Shown: positions 11,631 through 23,273, numbered from the stretch's first letter. The stretch: DNA of 64,000 bases from Siphonodentalium dalli (GCA_032622095.1 CP136069.1:18429326-18493325); one strand, 5' to 3'. Made by a program: numbers and translations. The notes: generated from the sequence alone by a model not told the origin.

Positions 11631-13546
11631 GGGCCCTGTTTCATGAAGGCAACTTATGACATAGTTGGGACTTAAGATGGTCATAAGTTCAACCTTCAGT
11701 CATAAGTGCGTTTCACGAACAAAGTCTTAACCTAAGATGGTCTTAACTTTGGTCTTAACGTTAAGACTGGTGTGAGGTGTCATAAGATAATCTTAAAGTT
11801 AAGACCTACGTTGTGATCCGCAGTTGGTCCGAAATATGGATGGGATCTAGTTCATGTATATATTATTATAAACACATTTAACTGAATAACACCTTGCTAG
11901 CACGGAGGGGTGTTTCACAAATGGTAGTAATTAATAACCAACTGGTAAGCTATAGCAGTGACGTGGCCAGTGGTTGCAAGATTGGCGGGTTGTCCGCTAC
12001 TAACTGTAAACCGCCAAGACCAGACTATATATACATTTCTAATTGCTGTAACAAAAAGAATATATTTACATAGAGTTGAACATCATTTGCGATTCAAATC
12101 ACACAATCGCACTGTAGACAATAATCATGTTGAGACAATTAGTCCGAACATTTTCACATCGAGGATAATAGTGAATGATTTATACTCAGTTTTTTTATAA
12201 ATGCTTATGTCAGCTATTATTATGATTATTATTTACTTGTCTTTCTATGTTATAATTTGATTGTAAAATGTATTGTATATGTACCCCGTATATATATCGG
12301 CAAGATAATAATACATAATATGTGTTATTTTATTATTATTATGTATATTATCATAATCTATTAACTATGAAATAAAAAGATATATAGCATGTATATAGTA
12401 TACGGACCGCGCGGGCACATCGGAATCCGCGAAAGAACATATACTATCACTATGAACTGGTCCACAGACCCCTGGGGGAATTACTAAAATACCAATATAG
12501 ACTATACCAGTATATATTGGTATTTTAGTAATTTCCCCCAGGGGCATGTGAACCGGCCGTCTGTTAACGTGTTGTTAATTATAAACGCTCTTTATTAGAA
12601 GTCGTTGATTTGGTTTTTATTAAAACATATGTGCAGAATGTCGTTCAACGTAACGTACTTTCGAAGTTCATACGCAGTTTGTTAATTATAACAGGCGTTT
12701 AGCACATTTGGCAACAGAACCAGAGCAAATGGCATTAACATAATTTATATATGGCTTCTACAAGTATGTCTCAGATTGGAAATAAGTCTATTTGGAGCAC
12801 GATATGAAGTCCTATTCACATTATAGCAATATAAATGAAGAGCGTTTTGTGTTAGTATTCCATGAATGTTGGCAATCAATAAAGAGCGTTTAGCTCAGTG
12901 CTTCCATTTTGGTGTATTGTATGTGTATGCCGTCGTGGCGACATATTCGGTTTCCTGATATTATAGATGCTTCAAAGACGTATAATGTATTAGAACCTAA
13001 TATCAGCATTGAAAGGAGCGAGCATATGTCTCGCGTCGCCTTAATGGCATGTTATATGGGTGAAGGATCACATTCTGAGTTACGATGTATAAGTCCCTTT
13101 AATAACTGAAATAATATATTTGAGCTCGTTACGTTTGTATAAAATAGGCATTGGAAGCATGCAGCTATGTGTGGATGGAGTCTGACGCGAAAACACAGTT
13201 AAAAAGCGCGCTCGTGCAGTTAAGTATGCACCAGTCATTATACTGATTATCGCCCTTGCATTAAAATATCATAATTATTCATAGACACGCCCTAGTATCT
13301 GTCACCAGACACTGTACCTAGGCATATAACATACACAGAACCAACATTTTCTGTGCATAGCTGTAATAAATTGTCGAGAGCCAGTCTAAAAGCGCGCGAA
13401 CTTAAATTACTACTTAAGTAGGACTTAATCTTGTTTTGTGAAACGCGTTCTTGAAACGGAAAAGTTACATCATAAGATCCACCTTAGATCTTAGATTAAG
13501 TCCATCTTAAGATAATCTTATGACATTGCTTCATGAAACAGGCCCC
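11631..13546. mobile_element. candidate 1.9-kb DNA transposon with CCTGTTTCATGAAG ends
   Basis: The left end reads GGGCCCTGTTTCATGAAG and the right end reads CTTCATGAAACAGGCCCC as its inverse. Both are followed inward by related but diverged blocks (CATAAGWT, CTTAAGATGG, GCGTTTCAC). No transposase-like ORF was found and no clear target duplication, so it is non-autonomous or decayed. Two separate terminal fragments facing each other is the alternative. Confidence 0.55.
12469..12545. repeat. inverted repeat, stem about 31 bp
   Basis: CCCCTGGGGGAATTACTAAA continues as ATACCAATATA and is mirrored after a loop of about 15 bp by TATATTGGTATTTTAGTAAT and TTCCCCCAGGGG, with one extra base. A cruciform-capable sequence inside the candidate transposon. 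Confidence 0.9.
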
Positions 13547-13555
13547 TGGTTCATT

Positions 13556-13872
13556 AGTTTCACGCCTAAATGTTCAGAATAATATTCCGTGAATAAATGA
13601 GTTTTCAAAAGACGTTTGAATTCATCATATCCAGGACAGCTGCGGATTATCACTGGGAGATCCGGCTATGGAAAACAATATGTCACCGAAACTACTGTCA
13701 ACCTTCTGATGCAATAAGAGCATTATGTCCTCTGATCTAAGATGCCTGGGTGGTACATAAGCACATATCTTAGCATTGAGGTGTTGTGGTGCACATATTT
13801 TGTATGACTTGTAAGTCATTGTGAGCATCTTGAACTTAATCCGCTGGGGAACGGGAAGCTAATTATAGTGTG
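13556..13872 (-). pseudogene. C-terminus of a LINE reverse transcriptase (L2/CR1-like)
   Basis: The minus strand reads LKFKMLTMTYKSYK, then KICAYVPPRHLRS, then a decayed FSxAxP block, and after a frameshift FKRLLKTHLF. The order FKxLxxTYK ... YxPxRxLRS ... FKxxLKTxLF is the standard C-terminal signature of L2/CR1-type LINE polymerases. The remainder of the element is missing. It abuts the right end of the candidate transposon at 13546, which may have truncated it. Confidence 0.87.
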
Positions 13873-14510
13873 AACAATGTCGGGGTAATGTGATTTTTAC
13901 GTGGGATCTTACACACAAAATATGTCTGGAATTTTGAAATTTGAAATTAGGTACATTACTGTGACACAATATATCAGAACCGTCAACTTGTTGGAAATTA
14001 TAACCCAATTTACTATAATTTATAGGATGAAAAATATATTTAAAAATTCGCTTATTTTCCGGTAGCAAGAACACTTCGGTAAGATATTTCTTTTTCAACA
14101 GTGCAGTTCATATATCCATGATATCATATCTGAAGATATATCATGAGAGGAGACAACGCAATTTCATACTAGTAACTATCTTCATTTAGAAAGACAACCG
14201 CCCATAACATAAGTTTCTATTTTGAGAATGTTCCATGTCATACCTGCTGATATATAACACCTTGCGCTGAGATCAGTTTTGGGTCATATGTGTATAAGTA
14301 CAGTATATTGTTATATATGGACTGCTTTGTCCATTTAGTTGATGTTGTTTCGGTTATTGATAGAGGGACAGCAATAGTTGCCACTCCTATTTCCACCGTT
14401 CACTGTGCTAAATCTTCTGAACATCATACTTTCTGAACAGCGGTCCTGGACAAAATAATCTTCTGAAAAAAGTTTCCGAACTTCTGAGACATGGACTTTT
14501 TGAAAACCTA
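13873..14510. other. no recognisable gene
   Basis: AT-rich. Near 14410-14490 there are several degenerate TTCTGAACA/TTCTGGACAA words like those at 21950-22320. Otherwise nothing recognised. Confidence 0.5.
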
Positions 14511-15043
14511 CAGGGGATCCGCTATATACATACAGGGGATCCGCTATATACATAAGGGGATCCGCTATATACACGAAGGGGATCCGCTATATACACGAGA
14601 GGATCCGCTATATACACGAAGATGATCCGATATATACACGAAGAGGATCCGCTATATACACGAAGAGGATCCGCTATATACACGAAGATGGTCCGCTATA
14701 TACACGAAGAGGATCCGCTATATACACGAAGAGGATCCGCTATATACACGAAGAGGATCGCTATATACACGAAAAGGATCCGCTATATACACGAAGAGGA
14801 TCCGCTATATACACGAAGAGGATCCGCTATATACACGAGAGGATCCGCTATATACACGAAGAGGATCCGCTATATACACTAAGAGGATCCGCTATATACA
14901 CGAAGAGGATCCGCTATATACACGCAGAGGATCCGCTATATACACGAAGATGATCCGCTATATACACGAAGGGGATCCGCTATATACACGAGAGGATCCG
15001 CTATATACACGAAGAGGATCGCTATATACACGAAGAGGATCCG
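14511..15043. repeat. 22-bp minisatellite with a BamHI site per unit
   Basis: About 24 copies of GAAGAGGATCCGCTATATAC+AC, with occasional 20-21-bp units. Because 22 is not a multiple of three, the encoded peptide cycles through frames (RIRYIHEE, DPLYTRR, GSAIYTK), which explains long ORFs that are not genes. Confidence 0.96.
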
Positions 15044-15094
15044 GTACCTATCTAAGAAATCACTTTCGGCGAAACACCCATACCTTTCATCGAT

Positions 15095-15497
15095 CGTATT
15101 ATAATAATAATGTATATCATTTATATAGCGCTTAATCCCTGGTGTAGCTCTAAGCGCTCACATTATTACCCCAGCTGTGTTTTATGAGTAATGCCGAGTC
15201 TTGTGCCTGCTGCCATTTCACAGGCGCTTCACTAGAGCGGCTTACGGATACCCAACAACCGGGTACCTATTTCACGTCTAGGTGCGACGAAGCGAGCACA
15301 GTACAAGTGACCTTGCCCAAGGGGCACAACCTGGCGCGAGAATTTGAAACAGCTTGTGGCTATATATAGCACACACCCCGCTCAATTCGGCCAAGCCACT
15401 GTTGTGGACACAAAAGTCCACCGAGCGAGGCGCGAACTCACGCCGGTGCATTAACACCGTTACAAGTCCGACACTCTACCCACTGGGCTAACACATC
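15095..15497 (-). mobile_element. tRNA-derived SINE
   Basis: On the minus strand the head (15497 downward) reads GTTAGCCCAGTGGGTAGAGT then GTCGGACTTGTAA. This matches the A-box and anticodon arm of a tRNA with a TGT-like anticodon, followed by a B-box-like GTGAGTTCGCGCC. The body contains paired AGCGCTTA and TAAGCGCT words, and the tail is AT-rich trinucleotide sequence (ATTATTATTATAATA). The acceptor stem is not intact, so this is not a functional tRNA gene. Similar SINEs with paired TATAGCGCTT blocks are common in marine invertebrates. Confidence 0.8.
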
Positions 15498-15509
15498 CAC
15501 ATTGCAACA

Positions 15510-15765
15510 TATCCTCGAACAAATACGCACATAATCGACCTATGATATGAAATAGGTTCATAATGTATTTATTTGATTCTGAAATAAACAGATAATGGAC
15601 TCATGGTTGTTTCGTTTTATCGCGCTCCCACAGTGGAAACACGTGTTAAAGAGAGTACACCTCCAATGTCGTGAGTTGGCTTATTTGTGGCATTTTCCGC
15701 ACATAATCTGCTTAGAATCTCCTCATTATGAGTCGAGAATGTGACTAAAACGCTTTTAGTTTGAA
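15510..15765 (-). repeat. dispersed repeat, relative of 28060-28396
   Basis: The reverse complement matches blocks of 28060-28396: TAATCGACCTAT, TGATTCTGAAATAA, CAGATAATGGACTCAT, CCACAGTGGAAACA, GTCGTGAGTT and AATGTGACTAAAACG. Weaker relatives occur near 34870-34930 and 45174-45290. The class is unknown; no ORF or termini were recognised. Confidence 0.8.
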
Positions 15766-16016
15766 TTCTGTTGTATTCTGGGAGCTATAACGGGGTAAAT
15801 CTTTGTATGATTTCAGATGTTTTCTATTTCTATATGGACATCTTCTGAGACACAGACGTTTCAAATTGTGATGAATTATAATTTTTCAATAATATTTTAT
15901 GGCATAGATTGTTATTTAAAACCGTATATCAAGGCACTATAAAAAAATAATCGGTGACTCGAAAATTAAATGGGCCTTTAATGTTGTTGTCATATAATAT
16001 GGCACCGTCGTGCTCT

Positions 16017-16219
16017 TTAACCCTTTCAGTGCCAAGATCAACCCATATTTCCTTGATCATTTTTCAAATTTATTGATTATAATAATGTGATACATTGATG
16101 GAAAGAGCTCTAAGGGCTCTTTCCATCAATGTATCACATTATTATAATCAATAAATTTGAAAAATGATCAAGGAAATATGGGTTGATACAAAAATCGGAC
16201 TTGGCACTGAAAGGGTTAA
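16017..16219. mobile_element. short piggyBac-like foldback MITE
   Basis: A 195-bp element (16021-16215) lies between TTAA duplications, with ends CCCTTTCAGTGCCAAG and TTGGCACTGAAAGGG. Almost all of it is one palindrome centred near 16105 (GGAAAGAGCTC...GAGCCCTTTCC-like core flanked by ATCAATGTATCACATTATTA in inverse copies). It shares termini, but not internal sequence, with 2986-3443. Confidence 0.92.
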
Positions 16220-17047
16220 AGAAAATGATATAATAAAACCTGAATAGTCTAACATCGTAATATGATGTTGTTGGTGCTTGCGAGCAAATAGTCATATTTC
16301 GAGAAAGCTCAAATGGCGTAGCACGTATCGTTAATTTTATTGTCATATATATGGCATAGTAAATGGGAATAAAATAAAGTAACACCATTTAAGACTCATT
16401 TGAGTTTTTAAAAAACACGAGCTTTCGGCTATCTAGTAGCCTTTATCAAGTATGAAGTGAACAAATAGTGAAAAGTCGTTGACGTTGAAAGTGTCCCTCA
16501 CGATGACGTGCATAACAAGAGTGACGGAAAGCGTATGCTCTTTAAAAACAATGTTATGATAAAACCAGATTAAATGAACTTATAATACATGTATTCAGTG
16601 ATATTTGGTCAGTTTCAATTCGCGAGCATTGTGGTGCAGCGCATAAATCCGGCTATACAATCCGACCTTATCGTTTTCCAGGACTATCAAAATGAAATTA
16701 TTCACACACACAAGAGTTAGCAAGGCAAATTAGGAGACATCATAACTTTTATGAAAAAGAGATGAATCGAAATGGAACATGCATTAAAAATGTACTCAAA
16801 GCGTCATGCGACATAATCCATCCACGAGTTGCGACGAATTATATAGCTCTTGTAATTCTATACATTGAGTTGCGTGTGCACTCTCGATTCTTTTAGATTC
16901 CCTTTTTTCTCTCTCTTTTATTTCCAAGGAGACTAATGGGCCAAATTCTCGCAAGTCAGTAAAGGGATGTAAAGGCTTCGTGATATGGGGACATTCCGAG
17001 TAGTAAATCCTCTGAACAAAGAACCTTCTGAGTATTTGACAAACATT
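16220..17047 (+). repeat. complex dispersed repeat R1, copy A
   Basis: Shares ordered blocks with 17490-17880 and 20430-20890. These include AAATGGCGYAGCACKTATC (in this copy near 16310), CAAATTAGGMGACATC, GAAATGGAAC(ATGCATTA), and a CTTTTYTTCTCTCT...GGAGACTAATGG block, then a CTCTGAACAA..ACCTTCTG block. No protein-coding signal. It may be the body of a large non-autonomous element; the limits are uncertain. Confidence 0.65.
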
Positions 17048-17489
17048 TTAAAGGTATTCAATCCGATCAGGCGCTCCTAAATTACTATTTCTTTGGCTTC
17101 GAGGGTAAAAAATATTTGATTCGTGTCGAGGAACCCACCCATCAAAGCTCAGAGTGATCAGATATCGATTTTTGAAGTTTGTTATTTCTCGAGACGTGGC
17201 CCAGAAACACGCCGTCAAACGAATGGTCTCAGTCAAATTTGCAGATGAAGATAGTGGTAAAACGGCCAAATTTCGTGAACACTCAAGTGATAATACGGCC
17301 ATATTTTGTTGAACAAAATGTTGAAAAATTACAAGTTTTGGGAAATTTTATACCATAGTTGACAGTGGTTAGCATTATTTTGTTGCAATCAATCGATTCT
17401 GATAACTAAAGCGTATTTTGAAGAAATGTTGTCGTTTTTGTTGTATCTTGATCGTATGGGGACCGTCCGATCGGATTGAGTACCTTTAA
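17048..17489. mobile_element. TTAA element with AGGTAYTCAATCCGATC ends, full copy
   Basis: The element spans 17052-17485 with TTAA on both sides. Ends are AGGTATTCAATCCGATC and GATCGGATTGAGTACCT. The inside carries TTTGATTCGTGTCGAGGAAC, CCATCAAAGCTCAGAGTGAT, CAGATATCGATTTTTGAAG, and a GTT-rich stretch near the right end. No transposase. Relatives: 19948-20427, 49822-50155, 52315-52710 and 59605-60003. TTAA plus AGG ends could mean Kolobok or piggyBac; this is not resolved. Confidence 0.88.
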
Positions 17490-17880
17490 CATGATGATTG
17501 TGATGTTTTTATGCTTCTATTAGCAGCCATTGGAGTGCAGTGCATGCACACGAGGCCGACATTATAGTATTCCAGCCCTATAAAAATTAAATTACGCGCC
17601 ACACAGGAGTTTGATCTTGCAGGCCAAATTAGGCGACATCGTGACATTCGTGAACAATGAGGCGAAGGGAAATGGAACTTTAATTAAACAAAATTTTCCC
17701 TCAAAACCGACATGCGAAATATATAAAACAACGACGAAGTTGGATGAAATGTTATAATAGCTCATGAATAATTCTATACAATGAGTTCCGTGTGCACACT
17801 CGCTTATTTTTTATTCCGTTTCTTCTCTCTTTAATTTCCACGGAGACTAAATTATCGGTAGTCAGTAGGTCACACTGGTG
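17490..17880 (+). repeat. complex dispersed repeat R1, copy B
   Basis: Follows the TTAA element and matches copy A and copy D through ATTACGCGCCACA, CAAATTAGGCGACATCG and TTCTTCTCTCTTTAATTTCC. It shows that R1 is repeated in tandem-like order over 16-21 kb. Confidence 0.65.
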
Positions 17881-18130
17881 TAAATGTTTTCCATAGGCCT
17901 CAGAGTTAACGGTTTTAGCGTATACTGTTGGCAATATAAATTTTGGGTCCAAACTTTTCTTTAAATCTGAAAAATTTACATTTGGGGAAACTTTTTACGC
18001 GAAAAAAATCATGTCCGTCTAGCAGGGAATTCGTCTTTAAATCTTGTGTTTTCGTAACTAGCAGAACCGCATAAAAAATACTGTCATATTTAGACCACAC
18101 CAAAAAATTCAAACCACTACAAAGGGTTAA
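17870..18130 (+). repeat. dispersed segment also found at 33720-33890
   Basis: GTGTAAATGTTTTCCATAGG, CCTCAG, a TGTTTACAC/GTATACTGTT block, AATCTGAAAAATTTACAT and a GCAGGGAATTCG block occur in the same order at 33720-33890. No coding content. Confidence 0.7.
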
Positions 18131-18469
18131 TTCATGCGCCAATAGCTATTTTACCTATTGGAAATCATAGGGAAGAGGTGTGACGATTTTTTATGCAAAA
18201 AGCACACAAGGCTATTGAACAATCAGGGCCCAGTGTCTATTTTATTCTCTCCGCTATATGTCACTCCGAACCCTATTTACACCAGTGTAACATAAAGCGA
18301 TAGCCCGCTTTTTCGCGTTATAGTTGTAACTCCCTACATTTCTTCAGAATTACCCATCAATGGAAAACATGTGTTCAAAAGCAATATCACCTCCCGCATC
18401 CGCTAGATATTACTCCGAACCCTGTTTACACCAGTGTAACTAATAGAGCGATGTAAGGTTTCTTGAGTC

Positions 18470-18730
18470 GTTGATATCCTTAGTCAACCCTCTGAACAAC
18501 GGACCTTCTGCATTAGTATTTGACATCTGGTCAATGTCAACGGACCCAAACAATATTTCGAGAAGATTTAAATGGCATCCAGCCGTCATGTTCTTTAAAA
18601 CAATGCTATAGTGCCAAATCGAACTTCAACTTTTCAAGTTCTAAAAGTATCGTCTTTTTAACGAATCGCGTCGTGATTACAATCGTCAACAACGTAGATG
18701 GACGCTTGGCAGAGAAATTATAAAAGAATC
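18470..18730 (+). repeat. R1 segment holding an empty TTAA site
   Basis: Runs GTCAACCCTCTGAACAACGG, ACCTTCTGCAT, GACATCTGGTCAATGTCAAC, ATATTTCGAGAAGATTTAAA and TGGC. The copy at 19850-20470 has the same order but carries the 480-bp TTAA element between GAAGAC and ATGGC. This copy therefore represents the unfilled target. Confidence 0.85.
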
Positions 18731-19201
18731 CACTGAATGTCGTCACCTTGGCATAGTTCATTCAAAATTTGACCATAATACAGTCCGCGCAACCCAGGCA
18801 TCACAATGCGCAATGGTTACTTTCGTTAGCTGGCAGAAAATCACTGCAGATGGCTACACCAGTTACGATGTGCAAACTACTACATATATAGCGTCGTTAT
18901 TCCGAGAGCTCTCTGTGGATCTGAGCTTCTATCGAACCCCAACAACGAACAGATACACACCAGCGAAAATTCACTTCGCACATGAGTGAAACACATGCAG
19001 TCTCGGATACGTTCGTCACTTTAGACTCTGCATCAAGACCACTTCCATGCGATTAGACTCTGCATCAAAGACCACTTCCATGCGATCCTGCTCGTTGCCG
19101 CATTTGGTCGCTAGATTCTTCGCGGAATTTTGCGGAGCGACTTCATTCTTGCTTATGAATCATTCCTCTTCATGTGCACACAATTAATCCGCCCAAGATA
19201 A
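18731..19201. other. no recognisable gene; short duplication inside
   Basis: A unit with GACTCTGCATCAA(A)GACC and ACTTCCATGCGAT occurs twice in tandem at 19022-19087. Nothing else recognised. Confidence 0.55.
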
Positions 19202-19605
19202 CTTATGGGTGTTGCTAGCCCATATGGATGCGAGTGGCGCTTCATTCGTTTATGGGCGTTGCTAGCCCATATGGATGCGAGTGGCGCTTCATTCGTTTAT
19301 GGGCGTTGCTAGCCCATATGGATGCGAGTGGCGCTTCATTCGTTTATGGGCGTTGCTAGCCCATATGGATGCGAGTGGCGCGTCATTCGTGTGTTGATAA
19401 CCCATATGGATGCGAGTGGCGCTTCATTCGTTTATGGGCGTTGCTAGCCCATATGGATGCGAGTGGCGCTTCATTCGTTTATGGGCGTTGCTAGCCCATA
19501 TAGATGCCAGTGGCGCTTCATTCGTGTGTTGATAGCCCATATGGATGCGAGTGGCGCTTCATTCGTGTGTTGATAGCCCATATGGATGCGAGTGGCGCTC
19601 CATTC
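19202..19605. repeat. 47-bp minisatellite, about 9 copies
   Basis: The unit is TTTATGGGCGTTGCTAGCCC then ATATGGATGCGAGTGGCGCT and TCATTCG; 47-bp spacing was measured at 19214 and 19261. Three units carry a shorter GTGTTGATA variant in place of TTTATGGGCGTTGCTA. Confidence 0.94.
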
Positions 19606-19943
19606 GTGGCGTCATTTGATTAATAACACATTTAGGATAATCGCTGGTTCCTCGACGTCTGAACAGTCTGAACTATCTCTCTATATTCTGTTCCTCAATT
19701 GTAAAAACATGTATATATTTTGAAGCGATGTACATACCATACATTATAGGCTATATAATATGTGTGGCCATACGCATAATACACTTGTATATGTATATCT
19801 TCTGTATTGGAGTAAATAAATAAATAAGTAAAGGTTTCGTGAGTAGTGGATATTCTTAGTCAACACTCTGAATAACGGACCTTCTGCATGAGTATATGAC
19901 ATCTGGTTAATGTCAACGGACGCAAGTAATATTTCGAGAAGAC

Positions 19944-20431
19944 TTAAAGGTACTCAATCCGATAAAACTCATCTCAATTACTATTTCAATGGCTTCGGGG
20001 GTCAAAAATATTTGATTCGAGTCGAGGAAGTCACCCATCAAAGCTCAGATTTGTTAGATATCGATTTTAGAAATCTATTATTTTTCATTATCGGGAATTC
20101 TTTCTGGCCCAGTACGTAGTCAAAATTGCGTGATTATTACCACTTGATTATAGAGTTATCCATCCTTGTCTGTTTGAATAGAGTTTTGGTGTAATCATCT
20201 CGAGCAGGTTTCAAAATTGACGGCAATTATTAGTACTCATCTCGAGAAATTAACAAATTTCAAAAATCAATATCTAATAACTCTGAGCTTTGTTTGATGG
20301 GTTCCTCGACTCGAATCAAATATTTTTTACCCCCAAAGCCAAAGAAATAGTAATATAGGACCCTCTGATCGGATTGTTGTTGTTGGAATCTGTTGAGATG
20401 GGGACCCTCTTTACGGATTGAGTACCTTTAA
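19944..20431. mobile_element. TTAA element with AGGTACTC ends, folded copy
   Basis: The element spans 19948-20427 with TTAA at 19944-19947 and 20428-20431. The left half carries TTTGATTCGAGTCGAGGAAG and CCATCAAAGCTCAG. The right half carries the same blocks inverted (CTGAGCTTTGTTTGATGGGT, TCCTCGACTCGAATCAAATA), so the element is close to palindromic, unlike the copy at 17052. The flanks match the empty site at 18570-18582. Confidence 0.88.
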
Positions 20432-20890
20432 ATGGCGCAGCACTTATCAATAAATTTATTGTTATATATTGTGGCATCGTCATGTTCTTTAAAACAATGC
20501 CACAATAACACCTGAATAGATTAACATCGCGTGTGTGTTGGCACCCAAATAGGCCACTACCATGCATTTCCAGCGATATCAAAATGCAATTACGCGCCAC
20601 AATTTCCACAAATGAGCTTGGTCCTGCAAGCCAAATTAGGAAACATCGGGACTGTCATGAAACAATGAGATATCTTAAAATGGAACATGCATTAAACAGA
20701 ATTTCCTTTTAGAAACACACGAAAGGCGAGTTTCCGTAAACTCTGTATCCCGTGTCATTCCAAGAATAACATACATTGATTCCCGCCGGCACTCTCGGCG
20801 CTTTCCAGTCCTTTTCTTCTCTCTGTTACTTCTACGAAAACTAATGGGCGAAATTCTCGTATGTCAATATCGGGTGATGTAAATTGAACT
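20432..20890 (+). repeat. complex dispersed repeat R1, copy D
   Basis: Continues R1 after the TTAA element: ATGGCGCAGCACTTATC, CTTTAAAACAATGCC, ATTACGCGCCACA, GCCAAATTAGGAAACATCG, GAACATGCATTAAACAG and a CTTTTCTTCTCTCTGTTACT block. Confidence 0.7.
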
Positions 20891-21092
20891 ATACATTTCC
20901 AACATTAAGACGACAATCTTAAGATTAGATGCTATCGAAGAAATACGAGGAGTATTGCGGCTTTATAGGACATCCATATATATATAGCACGTATTGGTTG
21001 GCCTATATAAGTCGAGTCGCATTACTATCACCGCCTAGATCGGTCACTGGATCAAGATAATTTTACAAATCCGTCGATATTACTCAATTTGG

Positions 21093-21506
21093 TATGAAAC
21101 CAAGTCTGAGTTTAGTGTGTCTGTCATTTGCAGAATCGGGTCCCCAGAGGGTGAATTTGGTGACGCTGTCCCTCTGGAGACCTCATTCTGCATGGCCTCA
21201 TATGCCATGGGAGACATAGACTCTGATTGAAGTTCCCAAATGGTGAATATTATGGTGTACACCCATTGGGAACCTCGATTATGCAATATATCCCCAATAT
21301 GTCGTCTGCCAATTTGGGGATATAGAGAAATTAAACTAAAAAAGAAAGACAATCTATATGAAGAAGTTTAGAAATAAGCAAAATGAGGTCCCAGAGGGTG
21401 AATTAAGTGATGCTAGCCCGCTACGCGGGATAGCGTCACTAAATTCACCCTCTGGGGACCTCATTCTGCAAATGGCAGACACACTAAGCTCAGGCTTGTA
21501 TGAAAC
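21093..21506. mobile_element. hAT-like foldback MITE (copy 1)
   Basis: The element spans 21101-21498, flanked by the 8-bp direct duplication TATGAAAC. Ends are CAAGTCTGAGTTTAGTGTGT and the inverse ending CACACTAAGCTCAGGCTTG. Inside are inverted blocks GCAGAATSGGGTCCCCAGAG and ACCCTCTGGGGACCTCATTC with a GCCCGCTACGCGGGATAGC palindrome. An 8-bp duplication and CA...TG ends are typical of hAT. No transposase. Confidence 0.85.
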
Positions 21507-21509
21507 CTG

Positions 21510-21790
21510 GACATCAAGGTTTCTTGATTGATGTTAATGATCAGCTGGTAAAAGCACTTGAGAAATATTGAGATCGATTTGCTTTTGGATAAAATCCATA
21601 AGTTTTATCATGTACTTGGGATTTATTCGTCGGACATTCACCGAACTAAATCCCGATACATTCAGAAGATTTCATATGAGCGTGATCCGATCAGTTTTGG
21701 AATATTACAACATTGTCCGGGACACTAAAGTGCGAAACTGGAACAAGTAGGCTCAGGATATAACAAAAGCCAACAATGTTACAGAACAGC
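21510..21790 (+). pseudogene. LINE reverse transcriptase fragment (post-YxDD region)
   Basis: The reading frame gives LGFIRRTFTELNPDTFRRFH then MSVIRSVLEYYN. This is the conserved LGxIRRxF...LxxxTFxxLYxSxVRPxLEY segment downstream of the catalytic site in CR1-like LINEs. It stops at 21750 and decays after that. The element is heavily truncated, with only about 60 residues recognisable. Confidence 0.8.
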
Positions 21791-23273
21791 GTACGAACTT
21801 GACAATAACATACTATTTACGAGATATTTATGATTGGAACTAATTATGTTTATGTTTTAATTATTCTTTCTAATTATGTCTATATTTTAATTATTCTTTC
21901 TAGTTATGACAATTTTAACAGCATAACCACCGCGAAGGCCGGAAACAAACTTTCTTTTCAGACCGTCTGAATATCCTATCTCTGAATAATGAACATTCTC
22001 AACAGACTTCAAACAAAACATGACTTTTGCATAACGAACCTCTGATCAGGCCTGCTGATCAATATAACTTCTGGGTAACAAACATACCTTCTTAAAACAC
22101 TTAATATTATGGATAACAGACACTCTGACCTATATAATCCGATCTTCTGGACAACGGGTGTTCTGAACAACAAACATTCTGAACAAATCTTTTGAATAAA
22201 ATACCGTTAGAACATCATATATTCTAGACAATGTGTCTTCTGGACAGCAGACTTCTGAATAAATTACCCTTCGGAATATGAAAATCCGTTTTCAGAGACT
22301 CCGATATTTCGAAAAATGTTTTAACAAACTTCTCAGACAATTCATTAACAAGATATTGGATTCTGACCATCCTTAATCGGGTTCGTGATGCTTTACGTGA
22401 CGGCGAGTTCAGAATTTATGGGTGACAAAATAAATAAAGGTTCCCGGATGTTCTTCTGAGCATGTAGTTTCCATACATTGTATTTTTGACATGACAGTGA
22501 ATCCGTCAGTGATATCTATTTTCAGGAACACCATACCGGCGTAGGTTGATGCCTGTCGTACTCAATGTAATAGACTATTTTCACCCAACCACTTATCTCA
22601 AAGGCGTCGTATATCTCCAAAATGCCATGTGGAAACTAAACTGTTACACGTAGATTTTTGTCGTATTTTTCAAGATAACCAAGTTATTTTACTTTATTAG
22701 GCCTGACATATAAGACATGTAGTTGCTGGAATCCTGAATACATGTTTTAAAGCTAATAACCACATTATGTCTTTGAAACTTGCAGTATCTCATCCAGGTG
22801 TGTTTAACTCGTATCCGCTCGATATCGGCCTATACATTCGGCAAACCTCGTCAGATTCCGTCACCGTTTCAGACTCGGCTTTAATACGATGACATGATTG
22901 GTCAAACTCCATACAGCGCCCTCTACGCTATCGCTGCGATATATCACTGCCACAATGAGTGTACTTTGCAGACGATAAATCTATTTTTACATATCGTCGC
23001 GGAACTGTATTTACTACTATTTAGTCACCTATTATCTTGTTTTGACCACCAAATTTTTTTTAAAGTTTACAATAATGGTAATTCTTTCGGTATTGATAAG
23101 AACAATATGAACTGAGCCAGACATAGACAGTTTTAATCCTAAAACATAAGAACTAAAAACACGTAAGAATTCCTTACCAATTAATGTCATTATGGCAGTG
23201 GTATCTCAGCGGAGCGATGGGGGATAACTCTGCCTGGAGTTTGATGATTGGTTCGAACTATTTCATGTTATAT
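21791..23273. other. no gene; degenerate TTCTGAACAA words at 21950-22320
   Basis: Between about 21950 and 22320 the words TTCTGAACAA, TTCTGGACAA and AACAAACATTCTGA recur every 18-25 bp with heavy drift, as in an old minisatellite. Similar words occur near 14410-14490, 17000-17030, 18485-18510 and 42830-42920. The rest holds no recognisable gene. Confidence 0.5.

Noticed and set aside
14622-15135. ORFs with RYIHEEDPLYTRRGS repeats
   Set aside because: Produced by the 22-bp minisatellite cycling through frames; no start context or domain.
15430-15497. Possible tRNA-Thr gene on the minus strand
   Set aside because: The A-box and anticodon arm are recognisable, but the acceptor stem does not pair and a SINE body follows; it is the head of a SINE.
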